DNA from: Actinomycetospora lemnae
GTDB lineage: Bacteria > Actinomycetota > Actinomycetes > Mycobacteriales > Pseudonocardiaceae
Direction: 5' to 3'
Length of the DNA stretch: 64,000 nt
Assembly: GCF_028737315.1 (NCBI RefSeq)
Contig: NZ_JAQZAO010000002.1
Span: 248,001-312,000 of the forward strand
Below the pieces are notes generated by a model. That model was not told the origin of the DNA. It searched no databases and was given only the letters and a program-made list of their open reading frames with translations. Below are positions 1-11,509 of this stretch, piece after piece; position 1 is the first letter of the stretch; each line of letters begins with the position of its first letter. Made by a program: the position numbers and the translations under genes.

Positions 1-11
1 AGGTGGTCTCC

Positions 12-413
12 ATGGGGCTCTTCAGCAGGTGGCGCCGCGGCGGCGGTGGGAGCGGTGCCGGTGCCGGGGGGCAGCGCCAGGTGCTCGACCGCGAGGCGAC
101 GGGCGCCGATCTCGAGCACCTCCGGGCCTTCGCCCGGAGCCGCGAGGGCGTCGCGTTCTACGTCGAGCCCGAGACCACGGCCACCGACACGACGGTCGTC
201 GCGGTGGCCTTCGACGGCGAGTGGACCCGCCGTCGCGTCGGCACGCCCCGGGCCGCCGAGAAGCTCGCGCGCTCGGTGAAGGTCGCGTGCCACGACGTCA
301 CGGTCACCGGCTACCCGCCGGAGATGCGGCGCTGGAACGCGCGCGCCAAGGCCGACCGGGCCGCGCTCGAGGAGATGACCCGGGCCGAGTCGGAGCGGGA
401 CCGCGAGCGGTGA
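12..413 (+). CDS. Hypothetical protein upstream of lycopene cyclase
   Basis: A 133-residue protein whose family I do not recognise. The ATG at 12 follows AGGTGG at 1-6 with normal spacing, so I prefer it, but the frame is open to the window edge and an upstream start cannot be excluded. After a basic, Gly-rich N-terminus (about residues 8-20) there is a compact alpha/beta-looking domain and a charged, helical C-terminus rich in Arg, Glu and Ala. No signal peptide or membrane segment is visible. Its stop overlaps the GTG of the lycopene cyclase gene (GTGA at 410-413), so the two are probably translated together; that does not by itself give it a carotenoid role. Confidence 0.7.
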   Translation: MGLFSRWRRGGGGSGAGAGGQRQVLDREATGADLEHLRAFARSREGVAFYVEPETTATDTTVVAVAFDGEWTRRRVGTPRAAEKLARSVKVACHDVTVTGYPPEMRRWNARAKADRAALEEMTRAESERDRER

Positions 414-1660
414 GCCCCGGCGCGGCCGTGCCGGTCGCCGACGTGGTCGTGGCCGGGGCCGGTCCCGCCGGCCGGTCGCTGGCGCGCGCCTGCGCGGCGC
501 GCGACCTGCGCACCCTGATCGTCGACCCCAAGCCCCACCGTCCGTGGACCCACACCTACGGCGCCTGGTCCCACGAGCTGCCCGACGACCTGCCCGGTGA
601 GGTCGTCGCCGCCCGCGGCCGGGGGGTGGCGATCGCGCAGCGCACCCACGAGCTCGACGACGAGTACGTCGTGCTCGACACCGCCGCGCTCCAGGCGCAC
701 CTCACCGACCCGGCGGTGGCGGTGCGGCGCGGCCGGGGCGTCGGCGCGGTGCCCGCCGGGCCGGGCCGGCACCCCGCGGTCCTGCTCGACGACGGCACGA
801 GCGTCACCGCCCGCGTCGTCGTCGACGCCACGGGCGCCCGGCAGGCCCTGGGCCGCCGCGGCACCGCCCGCGAGCTCGACGCCGGGCCGCCGCGCGCCGA
901 GCAGACCGCGTTCGGCGTCGTCGTGCCGCGCGAGGTCGCGGCGCGCGTCAGCGGCGACCGGTTGCTGTTCATGGACTGGCGTCCCGCCCACGGGCGCCCG
1001 GGCTGGCCGACGTTCCTCTACGCGATCCCCCTCGACGACGAGCGCGTGCTGCTCGAGGAGACCTCGCTCGCCCGCCGCCCCGGGCTGCCGATGCCCGAGC
1101 TGCGCGCGCGGCTGCGGGCCCGGCTGCGCGCCGCGGGCCTCGCCGAGGCCGAGATCCCCGACGCACCCGCCGACGTCGAGAAGGTGCGCTTCCCCGTCGA
1201 CTCGCCGCGACACCGCTCGCCGTCGGGCGTGGTCGCCATCGGCGCCGCCGACCCGCTCGTGCACCCGGCGTCGGGCTTCAGCCTGGCGACGTCGCTGCGC
1301 CTCGCCCCGCGCCTGGCCACGGTGCTCGCCGACGCGCTGCGCGGTGGCACCGAGCCGGTCGGGGTCGCTCGCGCGGCCCGTCGGGTGATCCGCTCCCCCG
1401 GCGCGCTCACCGTGCACGCCCTGCGTCGCCGCGGGCTCGAGACGCTGCTGGCGATGCCGCCGGCGGAGGTGCCCGCGTTCTTCGAGCGGTTCTTCACGCT
1501 GCCGCCGGCGCACCGCCGGGCATACCTCGACGCGCGGGAGGACGTCACCGCATCGGTGGCGGCCATGTCGTCGTTGTTCGGACGGCTGACACCGCGGCTG
1601 CGCGTCCACCTGATCAGGGGAACGCTCCTCGGGGCCCGCAGCGTCCGAACGGAGCAGTAA
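410..1660 (+). CDS. crtY: Lycopene cyclase family protein (CrtY/CrtL type)
   Basis: A 416-residue flavoprotein-like enzyme expected to cyclise the ends of lycopene to beta-ionone rings at the membrane. A Rossmann dinucleotide-binding loop, GAGPAG, lies at residues 16-21. Further on are the cyclase-typical FMDW motif near 187-190, the FLYAIPL...LEETSL segment at about 202-218, and a VHPASGFSLA segment in the C-terminal third. The GTG at 410 overlaps the preceding stop codon and places the Rossmann strand at the expected distance from the N-terminus. No crtE, crtB or crtI lies in the visible window, so the rest of the carotenoid pathway must be to the left or elsewhere. It could be another lycopene-cyclase-like oxidoreductase, but the motif set fits the cyclase best. 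Confidence 0.85.
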   Translation: MSPGAAVPVADVVVAGAGPAGRSLARACAARDLRTLIVDPKPHRPWTHTYGAWSHELPDDLPGEVVAARGRGVAIAQRTHELDDEYVVLDTAALQAHLTDPAVAVRRGRGVGAVPAGPGRHPAVLLDDGTSVTARVVVDATGARQALGRRGTARELDAGPPRAEQTAFGVVVPREVAARVSGDRLLFMDWRPAHGRPGWPTFLYAIPLDDERVLLEETSLARRPGLPMPELRARLRARLRAAGLAEAEIPDAPADVEKVRFPVDSPRHRSPSGVVAIGAADPLVHPASGFSLATSLRLAPRLATVLADALRGGTEPVGVARAARRVIRSPGALTVHALRRRGLETLLAMPPAEVPAFFERFFTLPPAHRRAYLDAREDVTASVAAMSSLFGRLTPRLRVHLIRGTLLGARSVRTEQ

Positions 1661-1728
1661 CGGTACGCTCGCGAACCGGCATCGTGACGGGTTCGTGACC
1701 CGCCACCGACGAGAAGGGGACTTCCGCC

Positions 1729-2175
1729 ATGGGTGCCTACCAGACCGTGGCCGTCGGGACGGACGGCTCGGAGTCGTCGTACCGCGCGGTCGACCGGGCG
1801 GCGACGATCGCGGCCGACGCGAAGGCGCTGCTGCTGATCATCTGCGCCTACAAGCCGGCGAAGTCGACCGGCGAGGCCGAGCAGGCGCTCGGCGAGGACG
1901 CGGCGTTCCACGTCGTCGGCTCGACGCCCGCCGAGGAGACGCTGCGCGACGCCCGGGAGCGCGCCGCCGCCAAGGGCCCGGTGGAGATCGACACCGTCGC
2001 GGTGGAGGGCGACCCGATCGACCGCGTGGTCGAGGTCGTCGCCGACCGCAAGGCCGACCTGGTGGTCGTCGGCAACCGGGGCCTCAACAGCCTCGCGGGC
2101 CGGCTGCTCGGCTCGGTCCCGCAGGGCATCTCCCGCCGCGCCGGCAGCGACGTCCTCATCGTCCACACCACGTGA
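1729..2175 (+). CDS. Universal stress protein, UspA family
   Basis: A single-domain universal stress protein of 148 residues. The N-terminal strand with VGTDGSESS and the C-terminal nucleotide-binding signature G-x2-G-x9-G-S (GNRGLNSLAGRLLGS) indicate the ATP-binding subclass. A clear purine-rich ribosome site (GAGAAGGGG) precedes the ATG. The stop codon overlaps the GTG of the adenylate cyclase gene (GTGA at 2172-2175), implying translational coupling between an ATP-binding stress protein and a cAMP-producing enzyme. Function beyond stress-related nucleotide binding cannot be read from the sequence. Confidence 0.93.
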   Translation: MGAYQTVAVGTDGSESSYRAVDRAATIAADAKALLLIICAYKPAKSTGEAEQALGEDAAFHVVGSTPAEETLRDARERAAAKGPVEIDTVAVEGDPIDRVVEVVADRKADLVVVGNRGLNSLAGRLLGSVPQGISRRAGSDVLIVHTT

Positions 2176-3191
2176 CGGCCGGTCCGGACCCCGCCTCCAC
2201 CGACAGCGAGCGGTGGGCGCGGGCGCAGGAGCGGATCGAGGATCTGCTCCTGCGCGGGCCCCGGACCATGACCCGCGGCGAGGTGCAGCAGCGCACCGGG
2301 TTCACCCCGGAGCACACCGCGCGGCTGTGGAGCGCGCTCGGCTTCCCGGCCACCGCCGACGACGTCCGCGGGTTCGCCGAGGCGGACGTCGACGCGCTCG
2401 AGCTGTCGGGGCGCCTCCTCGAGGAGGACACCTTCGACGAGGCCGAGGAGCTCGCCGTCGCGCGCGCCCTCGGCCAGGGTCTGGGACGCCTCGCGGAGTG
2501 GCAGGCGACGCTCGTGCGCCGCACGATCGCCGCCGCCGGGAAGGCCGACGACCCGGACGCGATCGTCGAGGCCGTCGAGGCGCTGGTCCCGACGCTGGAG
2601 GAGCTCCAGTCCTACGTCTGGCGCCGCCACCTCGCCGTCACCGCGGGCCGGATGCTGGCGACGCTCGCGCACCCGCCCGAGGACGGGTCGTCGGAGAACC
2701 GCGTCGTCGTGGGCTTCGCCGACATCGTCGGGTTCACGAGCCTGAGCCGGAAGATCGACGAGGTCGAGCTGCGCGCGCTGCTCGAGCGCTTCGAGACCGT
2801 GTGCACCGAGGTCGTGGCGCGCCGGCACGGGCGGATCGTCAAGACCCTCGGCGACGAGATCCTCTTCGTGGCCGAGCGCGTCGAGGACGCCGTCGACATC
2901 GCGTTCCGGCTCCACGACGAGGTGCCCGACGAGGAGGGCCGCCCGACCCTGCGCGTCGGCCTCGCGCTCGGCGAGGTGCTCCCCCGCTACGGCGACGTCT
3001 ACGGGCCGGTCGTGAACATCGCCAGCCGCCTGACGTCCGAGGCCCGCCCGGGCACGGTGCTCGTCGACGAGGACCTCACCGAGGCCCTGCGCGCCACCGA
3101 CCTGGACCTCGACATCCGCGCGGTGCCCCAGCTCTCGGTGCGCGGCTACCGCCACCTGCGCCCGCACGTGATCCGGGAGCGGCGGGGGTAG
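2172..3191 (+). CDS. Class III adenylate cyclase with N-terminal regulatory domain (Rv1264-like)
   Basis: Makes cAMP from ATP. The protein has 339 residues: a helical N-terminal half (about 1-165) resembling the autoinhibitory, pH-sensing domain of M. tuberculosis Rv1264, then a class III catalytic domain. The catalytic residues are all visible: metal-binding aspartates D184 (FADIVGF) and D228 (KTLGDE), adenine-specifying K224 and D275, and transition-state residues N282 and R286 (VVNIASR). The pair K/D predicts adenylate rather than guanylate specificity. There is no membrane segment, so it is a soluble cyclase. The GTG at 2172 overlaps the usp stop codon; a longer reading frame upstream would overlap the whole usp gene and is rejected. 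Confidence 0.92.
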   Translation: MTAGPDPASTDSERWARAQERIEDLLLRGPRTMTRGEVQQRTGFTPEHTARLWSALGFPATADDVRGFAEADVDALELSGRLLEEDTFDEAEELAVARALGQGLGRLAEWQATLVRRTIAAAGKADDPDAIVEAVEALVPTLEELQSYVWRRHLAVTAGRMLATLAHPPEDGSSENRVVVGFADIVGFTSLSRKIDEVELRALLERFETVCTEVVARRHGRIVKTLGDEILFVAERVEDAVDIAFRLHDEVPDEEGRPTLRVGLALGEVLPRYGDVYGPVVNIASRLTSEARPGTVLVDEDLTEALRATDLDLDIRAVPQLSVRGYRHLRPHVIRERRG

Positions 3192-3213
3192 CAGCGAACG
3201 TCCTGTTCGCTGC
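3191..3213 (+). terminator. Hairpin terminator, member of a 38-bp dispersed repeat
   Basis: GCAGCGAAC and GTTCGCTGC form a perfect 9-bp stem around a 5-nt loop, starting at the last base of the cyclase stop codon and followed by a short T-rich stretch. A near copy sits after pgl at 26183-26205; similarity continues past the stem to about 38 bases. Confidence 0.75.
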
Positions 3214-3267
3214 TTCTACGCGCGCGAAGTCCCCGTTGATCACCGAGGCTCGCCCGCCCCGCACGCA

Positions 3268-3309
3268 CGAACGGCGCTCTCGCTGCCATCGCAGCGAGAG
3301 CGCCGTTCG
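3268..3309. terminator. Strong bidirectional hairpin between convergent genes
   Basis: A perfect 19-bp inverted repeat (arms 3268-3286 and 3291-3309, loop CATC) lies between the convergent adenylate cyclase and suf operon ends. Position and symmetry fit a bidirectional transcription terminator; there is no U-tract, as is common in actinobacteria. Confidence 0.85.
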
Positions 3310-3338
3310 TTCGGTCCTGCCGGCGCGCGGCGGTCCGC

Positions 3339-3733
3339 TCAGACGGTGAAGCCGAGCGCGCGGAGCTGCTCGCGGCCGTCGTCGGTGATCTTGTCCGGGC
3401 CCCACGGCGGCATCCAGACCCAGTTGATCCGCACGTCCTTGGCCAGCCCCCCGCCCGGGCCCTGGGTGAGGGCGGCGCGGGCCTGGTCCTCGATGACGTC
3501 GGTCAGCGGGCAGGCCGCCGAGGTCAGGGTCATGTCGAGGGTGACGACGGCGCCGGACTCCTCGCCGTGGACGTCGATGCCGTAGAGCAGGCCCAGGTCG
3601 ACCACGTTGATCCCCAGCTCGGGGTCGACGACGTCGCGCATCGCCTCCTCGAGGTCGTCGACCGAGGGCAGGTCGGCGGTGGCGGCCGGGGCCTCGGGCA
3701 TCCCGGCCGCGCCGCGCGTGACGGTGTCGTCGC

Positions 3734-3737
<4 letters not shown>
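3339..3737 (-). CDS. sufT: SufT / DUF59 (MIP18 family) iron-sulfur assembly protein
   Basis: A 132-residue protein of the DUF59/MIP18 family, which helps mature iron-sulfur proteins. The family core is clear: MRDVVDPELGINVVDLGLLY, then the TSAACPL segment with the conserved cysteine, and the C-terminal VWMPPWGPDKI. About 30 residues before the core are Ala/Pro-rich and probably disordered. The ATG has a good ribosome site (GGAGGTAC) and overlaps the sufU stop codon (ATGA at 3734-3737), so it is the last gene of the sufRBDCSUT operon; the M. tuberculosis counterpart as I recall is Rv1466. Confidence 0.93.
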
Positions 3738-6282
<2,545 letters not shown>

Positions 6283-6308
6283 TCACTACGGGTACGTGTG
6301 GTGGGTGC

Positions 6309-7571
6309 TCAGGTGTTGATCGCTTCGAGCTCGGCCTCGATGGCCGCCTCGAGACGGTCGCGCAGCGCGGGGACGCGGACCTTGGCGATGACCTCGCCGA
6401 AGAAGCCGCGCACCACGAGCCGGCGCGCCTGCGCCTCGGGGATGCCGCGCGCCATCAGGTAGAACAACTGCTCGTCGTCGAATCGTCCCGTCGCGCTGGC
6501 GTGGCCGGCGCCGACGATCTCGCCCGTCTCGATCTCGAGGTTCGGCACCGAGTCGGCGCGGGCGTTGTCGGTGAGCAGCAGGTTGCGGTTGAGCTCGTAG
6601 GTGTCGGTGCCCTCGGCGGCCTTGCGGATCAGCACGTCGCCGATCCAGACCGTGTGGGCGGCCGTTCCGCCGTCCGCACCCTGCAGCGCGCCCTTGTACA
6701 TCACGCGCGAGCGGCAGTGGGCCACCGAGTGGTCGACGAGCAGGCGCTGCTCGAAGTGCTGGCCGCCGTCGGCGAAGTACAGGCCGTCGAGCTCGACGTC
6801 GCCGCCGGGGGCCCGGTAGTTGATGACCGGGGACAGGCGCACGAGGTCGCCGCCGAGGGTCACCGAGCTGTGCCGGATCGTGGCGTCGCGGCCGACCGAG
6901 AGGTGCTGGGCGCCGACGTACACGGCGTCGTCGGCCCAGTCGTGCACCTCGACGACCTCGAGCTTCGCGCCGTCGGCGACGACGAACTCGGTGTTGGCGG
7001 CGACCGTGCCCGAGCCGCGGTGGTCGAGCACGACCACGGCCTCGGCGTGGTGCTCGAGGCGCAGCTGCAGGTGCGCGAACGCCACCTTGCCCTCGCCCGG
7101 CCCGGTGACCGTGACGGTCAGCGGCTCGTCGTCCGAGCGCGCCTCGTTCACCACCACGACGTGGGCCTGGTCGAACGACGACCACGCCTGCGCCGCCACG
7201 CGGTCGGCGGGGATGCCGCCGTCGCCGAGGCGGGCGTCGTCGCGCCCGACCGTCTCGAGCCGCGTGCCGGACCCCGCGAGGTCCGACGCGCTGTCGCCGA
7301 AGCCGGCCTGGACCGACACCGAGACGGCGCCGTCGGCGCTCGCCGAGCCGTCGTGCAGGCCGCGCAGGCGCCGCAGCGGCGTGAACCGCCACTGCTCCTC
7401 GCGCCCGCGCGGGACCTCGAACGCCTCCACGTCGTAGGACGTGTGGCGCTCCTCCCACGGCGCGAGCTTCGGCGACGACGCGGTCTTGATGCCCGGGTCC
7501 ACGTCGAGGACCGGGGACCCGGGGGCGGTCGTCGAACCGCCCCCGGTGGAAGCGACAGGTGCGTCGGTCAT
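6309..7571 (-). CDS. sufD: SufD, Fe-S assembly scaffold subunit
   Basis: SufD pairs with SufB to form the SufBCD scaffold. The 420-residue protein has a variable N-terminus, the conserved [13 protein letters not shown] entry segment (residues about 58-70), a long beta-helix core and the C-terminal family block [20 protein letters not shown] followed by VVRGFF. The ATG at 7571 overlaps the sufB stop codon (ATGA at 7568-7571). Confidence 0.96.
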   Translation of the reverse strand: MTDAPVASTGGGSTTAPGSPVLDVDPGIKTASSPKLAPWEERHTSYDVEAFEVPRGREEQWRFTPLRRLRGLHDGSASADGAVSVSVQAGFGDSASDLAGSGTRLETVGRDDARLGDGGIPADRVAAQAWSSFDQAHVVVVNEARSDDEPLTVTVTGPGEGKVAFAHLQLRLEHHAEAVVVLDHRGSGTVAANTEFVVADGAKLEVVEVHDWADDAVYVGAQHLSVGRDATIRHSSVTLGGDLVRLSPVINYRAPGGDVELDGLYFADGGQHFEQRLLVDHSVAHCRSRVMYKGALQGADGGTAAHTVWIGDVLIRKAAEGTDTYELNRNLLLTDNARADSVPNLEIETGEIVGAGHASATGRFDDEQLFYLMARGIPEAQARRLVVRGFFGEVIAKVRVPALRDRLEAAIEAELEAINT

Positions 7572-9016
7572 CCGACAGCGCCCTCCATCTGCAGCTCGAT
7601 CAGGCGGTTGAGCTCGAGCGCGTACTCCATGGGCAGCTCGCGCGCGATGGGCTCGACGAACCCGCGCACGATCATCGCCATGGCCTCGTCCTCGGTGAGG
7701 CCGCGGGACATCAGGTAGAAGAGCTGGTCCTCGCTGACCTTCGAGACCGTCGCCTCGTGGCCCATCGTCACGTCGTCCTCGCGGACGTCGACGTAGGGGT
7801 AGGTGTCCGAGCGGCTGATCGTGTCGACCAGCAGCGCGTCGCACTTCACCGTCGACCGCGAGTGGTGCGCGCCCTTGTTGACGCGCACGAGGCCGCGGTA
7901 GCTGGTGCGACCGCCGCCGCGGGCCACCGACTTCGAGATGATCGTCGACGACGTGTGCGGCGCGAGGTGCACCATCTTGGCGCCCGCGTCCTGGTGCTGG
8001 CCCTCGCCGGAGAACGCCACCGAGAGCACCTCGCCCTTGGCGTGCGGCCCGGTCAGCCAGACGGCCGGGTACTTCATGGTCACCTTGGAGCCGATGTTGC
8101 CGTCGACCCACTCCATCGTCGCGCCCTCTTCGGCCTTGGCGCGCTTGGTGACCAGGTTGTAGACGTTGTTCGACCAGTTCTGGATGGTCGTGTAGCGGCA
8201 GCGGCCGCCCTTCTTCACGACGATCTCGACGACCGCGGAGTGCAGCGAGTCGGACGAGTAGATCGGCGCGGTGCAGCCCTCGACGTAGTGGACGTAGGCG
8301 TCCTCGTCGACGATGATCAGCGTCCGCTCGAACTGGCCCATGTTCTCGGTGTTGATCCGGAAGTAGGCCTGCAGCGGGATGTCCACGTGGACGCCCTTGG
8401 GCACGTAGATGAACGAGCCGCCGGACCACACCGCCGAGTTCAGCGCGGAGAACTTGTTGTCGCCGGCCGGGATGACCGAGCCGAAGTACTCCTCGAACAG
8501 CTCCGGGTGCTCGCGCAGCCCGGTGTCGGTGTCCATGAAGATGACACCCTGCTCCTCCAGGTCCTCGCGGATCTGGTGGTACACGACCTCGGACTCGTAC
8601 TGCGCCGCGACGCCGGACACCAGGCGGGCCTTCTCGGCCTCGGGGATGCCCAGCTTGTCGTAGGTGTTCTTGATGTCGGCGGGCAGGTCGTCCCAGGTCG
8701 CCGCCTGCTTCTCCGTCGACCGGACGAAGTACTTGATGTTGTCGAAGTCGATGCCCGAGAGGTCCGAGCCCCACTGCGGCATCGGCTTCTTGTCGAACGT
8801 GTTCAGCGCCTTGAGCCGAAGCTGGAGCATCCAGTCCGGCTCGTCCTTCTTCTGCGAGATGTCACGCACGACCGCCTCGTTCAGGCCGCGCTGCGCGCTC
8901 GCCCCGGCGACGTCGCTGTCGTGCCACCCGAACTGATAGGTCCCGAGCGCCGCGAGGGTCTCCTCCTGGGTGAGCTCGGGCGCCGGGGCGGTGGTCCGCT
9001 CCGCGGAGGTGGTCAT
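7568..9016 (-). CDS. sufB: SufB, Fe-S assembly scaffold subunit
   Basis: The main scaffold subunit of SufBCD, on which the nascent cluster is built. It is 482 residues long. Recognisable segments are YQFGWHD near the N-terminus, [19 protein letters not shown], the cysteine-bearing [20 protein letters not shown], and the C-terminal [17 protein letters not shown]. The corresponding M. tuberculosis gene carries an intein; none is present here, and the frame is uninterrupted. The ATG overlaps the sufR stop (ATGA at 9013-9016). Confidence 0.97.
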   Translation of the reverse strand: MTTSAERTTAPAPELTQEETLAALGTYQFGWHDSDVAGASAQRGLNEAVVRDISQKKDEPDWMLQLRLKALNTFDKKPMPQWGSDLSGIDFDNIKYFVRSTEKQAATWDDLPADIKNTYDKLGIPEAEKARLVSGVAAQYESEVVYHQIREDLEEQGVIFMDTDTGLREHPELFEEYFGSVIPAGDNKFSALNSAVWSGGSFIYVPKGVHVDIPLQAYFRINTENMGQFERTLIIVDEDAYVHYVEGCTAPIYSSDSLHSAVVEIVVKKGGRCRYTTIQNWSNNVYNLVTKRAKAEEGATMEWVDGNIGSKVTMKYPAVWLTGPHAKGEVLSVAFSGEGQHQDAGAKMVHLAPHTSSTIISKSVARGGGRTSYRGLVRVNKGAHHSRSTVKCDALLVDTISRSDTYPYVDVREDDVTMGHEATVSKVSEDQLFYLMSRGLTEDEAMAMIVRGFVEPIARELPMEYALELNRLIELQMEGAVG

Positions 9017-9705
9017 ACGACCTGCCTTCCCTTGACGTCGGTGGTGGTCGGCTGGGGAACGTGGGTGGTGCACGCGGCGTCGCCCCGCGCGATGGTGGAC
9101 AGCCGCTGGACGTGGGTGCCCAGGAGCTCGGCGAAGACCTCGGTCTCCGCCTCGCAGAGCTGCGGGAACTCGGCGGCCACGCCGGCCACCGGGCAGTGGT
9201 GCTGGCAGAGCTGCGCGCCGGTGCCGCTGCTGGGCCGCGACGACGCCGCGTAGCCCTCGCGGGACAGCGCGCCGGCCAGGGCCTCGACCCGGGCCGCACG
9301 GTCGTCCTGCGCCTCGACACCCTCGCGGTGCTCGGCGAGGAGACCGAGGATGCGCCGGCGGGCGAACGCGCGCACGGCGTCCTCCCCCGCCACCCCCGCG
9401 AGCTCGCGCAGGGCGGCGACGGCGAGCTCGGCGACGTCGGCCTCGCCGCGTCCCGCGCGCCGGCGGCCCTGCTCGGTGAGCAGGTGCTGGCGCGCCGGGC
9501 GGCCGCGGCCCCGGCCCGAGGCGCGGGGGGCGTCCCGGGTGACCACGGTGCCGTCGGCGACCAGCGCGTCGAGGTGGCGACGCACCGCCGCGCCCGAGAG
9601 CCCGAACTCGCCGGCGAGGTCCATCGCCGTGGTCGGACCGTGCTCGAGCAGCCGGCGGACGATGAGGTCCCGGGTCCGGCCGTCGTGGCCGTCGACACCG
9701 CTCAT
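9013..9705 (-). CDS. sufR: SufR, iron-sulfur-sensing repressor of the suf operon
   Basis: An ArsR/DeoR-like winged-helix regulator of 230 residues. The N-terminal helix-turn-helix (about 12-65, with [20 protein letters not shown]) is followed by a C-terminal domain with three cysteines in the pattern C-x3-C-x12-C (LCQHHC...PQLC), the expected cluster ligands. As first gene of sufRBDCSUT it should repress its own operon when loaded with a [4Fe-4S] cluster. The ATG at 9705 has an excellent ribosome site (GAGGAGGTGGGG); a longer frame to 9822 is open but runs through the promoter/operator area. Confidence 0.94.
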   Translation of the reverse strand: MSGVDGHDGRTRDLIVRRLLEHGPTTAMDLAGEFGLSGAAVRRHLDALVADGTVVTRDAPRASGRGRGRPARQHLLTEQGRRRAGRGEADVAELAVAALRELAGVAGEDAVRAFARRRILGLLAEHREGVEAQDDRAARVEALAGALSREGYAASSRPSSGTGAQLCQHHCPVAGVAAEFPQLCEAETEVFAELLGTHVQRLSTIARGDAACTTHVPQPTTTDVKGRQVV

Positions 9706-9749
9706 GGTCCCCACCTCCTCGCGATGACCAAGGCTCGCCTTCCTTTTGA

Positions 9750-9763
9750 CAACACCAGTCTTG
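9750..9763. promoter_or_regulatory. Candidate SufR operator
   Basis: CAAC-ACCAGT-CTTG lies 45-58 bases upstream of the sufR start. I recall the Streptomyces SufR site as CAAC-N6-GTTG; this matches it at 7 of 8 specified bases (from memory, not checked). A TTGACA (9746-9751) overlaps it on the plus strand and TTGTCA on the minus strand, so binding could block promoter access. Confidence 0.5.
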
Positions 9764-9912
9764 CGTATTTGTCGGCGCCCGGCAAAGCGGACCCCCCGGA
9801 TCGGGCCGGTGATCGCGCTCACCCAGGGTCACCTCACCTGCGCCCACCGTCCGGGTAGGGCGGGCGGTAGGGCGGGCGGGGCTCGTCACTGCGCTCGGTA
9901 TCGTCCCGTTCC

Positions 9913-11499
9913 GTGACCGGCGCTGCGCAGGCCCTGCAGGCGCCTGCCGACGTGCCCGGAGACGCCCCCGCCGTGACGCCTCCGGGCGCCACGCCGCCCC
10001 CGCCGACGCCCGACGAGCGGCGCCGGCTGCGCACCGTGCGGCGGTTCGGGACCACCGGCTCGCTGCTCATGGCGGTCGGCGCGCTGGGCTGCGGGGCGAC
10101 GCCCGCGCCGGCGTACAACCCGCTGCTCGGCACGCGGGTGCTCGGCCTGTGGGGCCGCATGCCGACGGTGTCGCTGACGCTCGCCTACCTCGGCATGGGC
10201 ATGCTCGTGCTCGCCTGGCTGTGGCTCGGGCGGCTCGCGTGGCCGGCGCGCGTGCGGCTCTCGGTGCGCCAGCTCACCCGCATCCTCGTCATGTGGATGG
10301 CGCCGCTGGCCGTGGCGCCGCCGCTGTTCTCCACCGACGTCTACGGCTACCTGTCGCAGGCCGAGGTCGTCTCGCGCGGCTTCGACCCCTACATCTACGG
10401 CGCGGCGCAGGCGCTCGGGCTCTCGGACCCGCTGGTCGCGAGCATCCCGACGATCTGGCGCACCACGCCGTCGCCGTACGGGCCCGGATTCCTGACGTTC
10501 GGGCGCCTCATCACCGGGATCGCCGGCGACGACATCGTGCTCGGGATCTACCTGCACCGGGTCCTCGCGCTCGCCGCGCTCGGCCTCGTCATCTGGGCGG
10601 TGCCGCACCTCGCACGGCGGGCGGGCGTCGAGCCGATCGCGGCGCTGTGGCTCGCGATCAGCCCGCTGGTGCTGTTCCACCTGGTCAGCGGCATCCACAA
10701 CGACGCGATCATGCTGGGCGTCGTCCTCGCCGGCATGGAGATCGGCATGCGGCGCTCGTGGGTGCTGGGTGCGCTGCTCATCGGGCTCGGCGCCTCCGGG
10801 AAGATCCCGGCGGTCGTGGCCCTGGGGTTCCTCGCCGCGCACGTGGCGCACGAGCGCGGCGGGGGCTTCGCGCGCCTGGTGCGCTACGGCGCGGGGGTCT
10901 CGGTGCTCGGGCTCGGCACGGTCGCCGCGGTGTCGGTGGGCAGCGGGCTGGGCTTCGGGTGGATCCAGGCCCTCGCCGTGCCGAACCTCCTGCGCAGCTG
11001 GCTCTCGGTCACCACCGACCTCGGGGTGCTCGGCGGCTGGCTCGGCGGGCTGCTCGGCCTCGGCGACCACACCGAGGCCGTCCTCGACCTCACGCGCGCG
11101 GCCGGTCTCGGCGTCGCCGCCCTGGTGTGCGTGCTGCTGGTGTTCATGGTGCTCAACGGGCGCCTGCACGCCGTCGCCGGCATGGGCTACGGCTTCGGCG
11201 CGGTGTTCCTCGCCGGACCCGTGCTGCATCCCTGGTACCTGCTGTGGGCCGTCGTCCCGCTCGCCGCGTCGGTGCGGGACCCGAAGATCCGCGGGTTCGC
11301 CGTCGCGGTCTGCGCGATCGTCGCCCTGCTCGTGCCGCCGACGGGCGCGGACTTCTCGTTCCGCACCTACCAGCTGCCCATGGCCATCACCGCGGCCGCG
11401 CTGCTCGCCCTGGTGCCGCTGGCCGCGGTGCGCGGGCGCGTGCCGCGGACTCCGGAGACGGAGCGGAGCGGAGCTCGACCCGATGCACCGGCCACCTAG
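9913..11499 (+). CDS. mptB: Alpha-(1->6) mannopyranosyltransferase, MptB-like (GT-C membrane enzyme)
   Basis: A polyprenyl-phosphomannose-dependent mannosyltransferase expected to build the alpha-1,6-mannan core of lipomannan/lipoarabinomannan. The 528-residue protein has a Pro-rich cytoplasmic N-terminus (about 1-40), then roughly a dozen hydrophobic segments, with the GT-C catalytic loop FSTDVYGY at 139-146 and the GIHNDA and HPWYLLW motifs later. The GTG at 9913 has no clear ribosome site, but TATCGT at 9899-9904 could be a -10 box for a leaderless transcript. Divergent from sufR, as I recall for Rv1459c/Rv1460. The last codons (ETERSGARP) are a copy of the 27-bp dispersed repeat. Confidence 0.87.
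   Translation: MTGAAQALQAPADVPGDAPAVTPPGATPPPPTPDERRRLRTVRRFGTTGSLLMAVGALGCGATPAPAYNPLLGTRVLGLWGRMPTVSLTLAYLGMGMLVLAWLWLGRLAWPARVRLSVRQLTRILVMWMAPLAVAPPLFSTDVYGYLSQAEVVSRGFDPYIYGAAQALGLSDPLVASIPTIWRTTPSPYGPGFLTFGRLITGIAGDDIVLGIYLHRVLALAALGLVIWAVPHLARRAGVEPIAALWLAISPLVLFHLVSGIHNDAIMLGVVLAGMEIGMRRSWVLGALLIGLGASGKIPAVVALGFLAAHVAHERGGGFARLVRYGAGVSVLGLGTVAAVSVGSGLGFGWIQALAVPNLLRSWLSVTTDLGVLGGWLGGLLGLGDHTEAVLDLTRAAGLGVAALVCVLLVFMVLNGRLHAVAGMGYGFGAVFLAGPVLHPWYLLWAVVPLAASVRDPKIRGFAVAVCAIVALLVPPTGADFSFRTYQLPMAITAAALLALVPLAAVRGRVPRTPETERSGARPDAPAT
11454..11480 (+). repeat. 27-bp dispersed repeat, copy at mptB 3' end
   Basis: Ends in AGCGGAGCTCGACC and is identical to the other copies (22832, 28.2-kb array, 40237, 53590) except at two variable positions. 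It is read in frame as ETERSGARP at the MptB C-terminus. Confidence 0.85.
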
Positions 11500-11509
11500 G
11501 CTGTCGAGC

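Noticed and set aside
1695-2171. Longer adenylate cyclase beginning at 1695
   Set aside because: That extension overlaps the whole universal stress gene in another frame and has shadow-like composition; the GTG at 2172 matches the overlap pattern.
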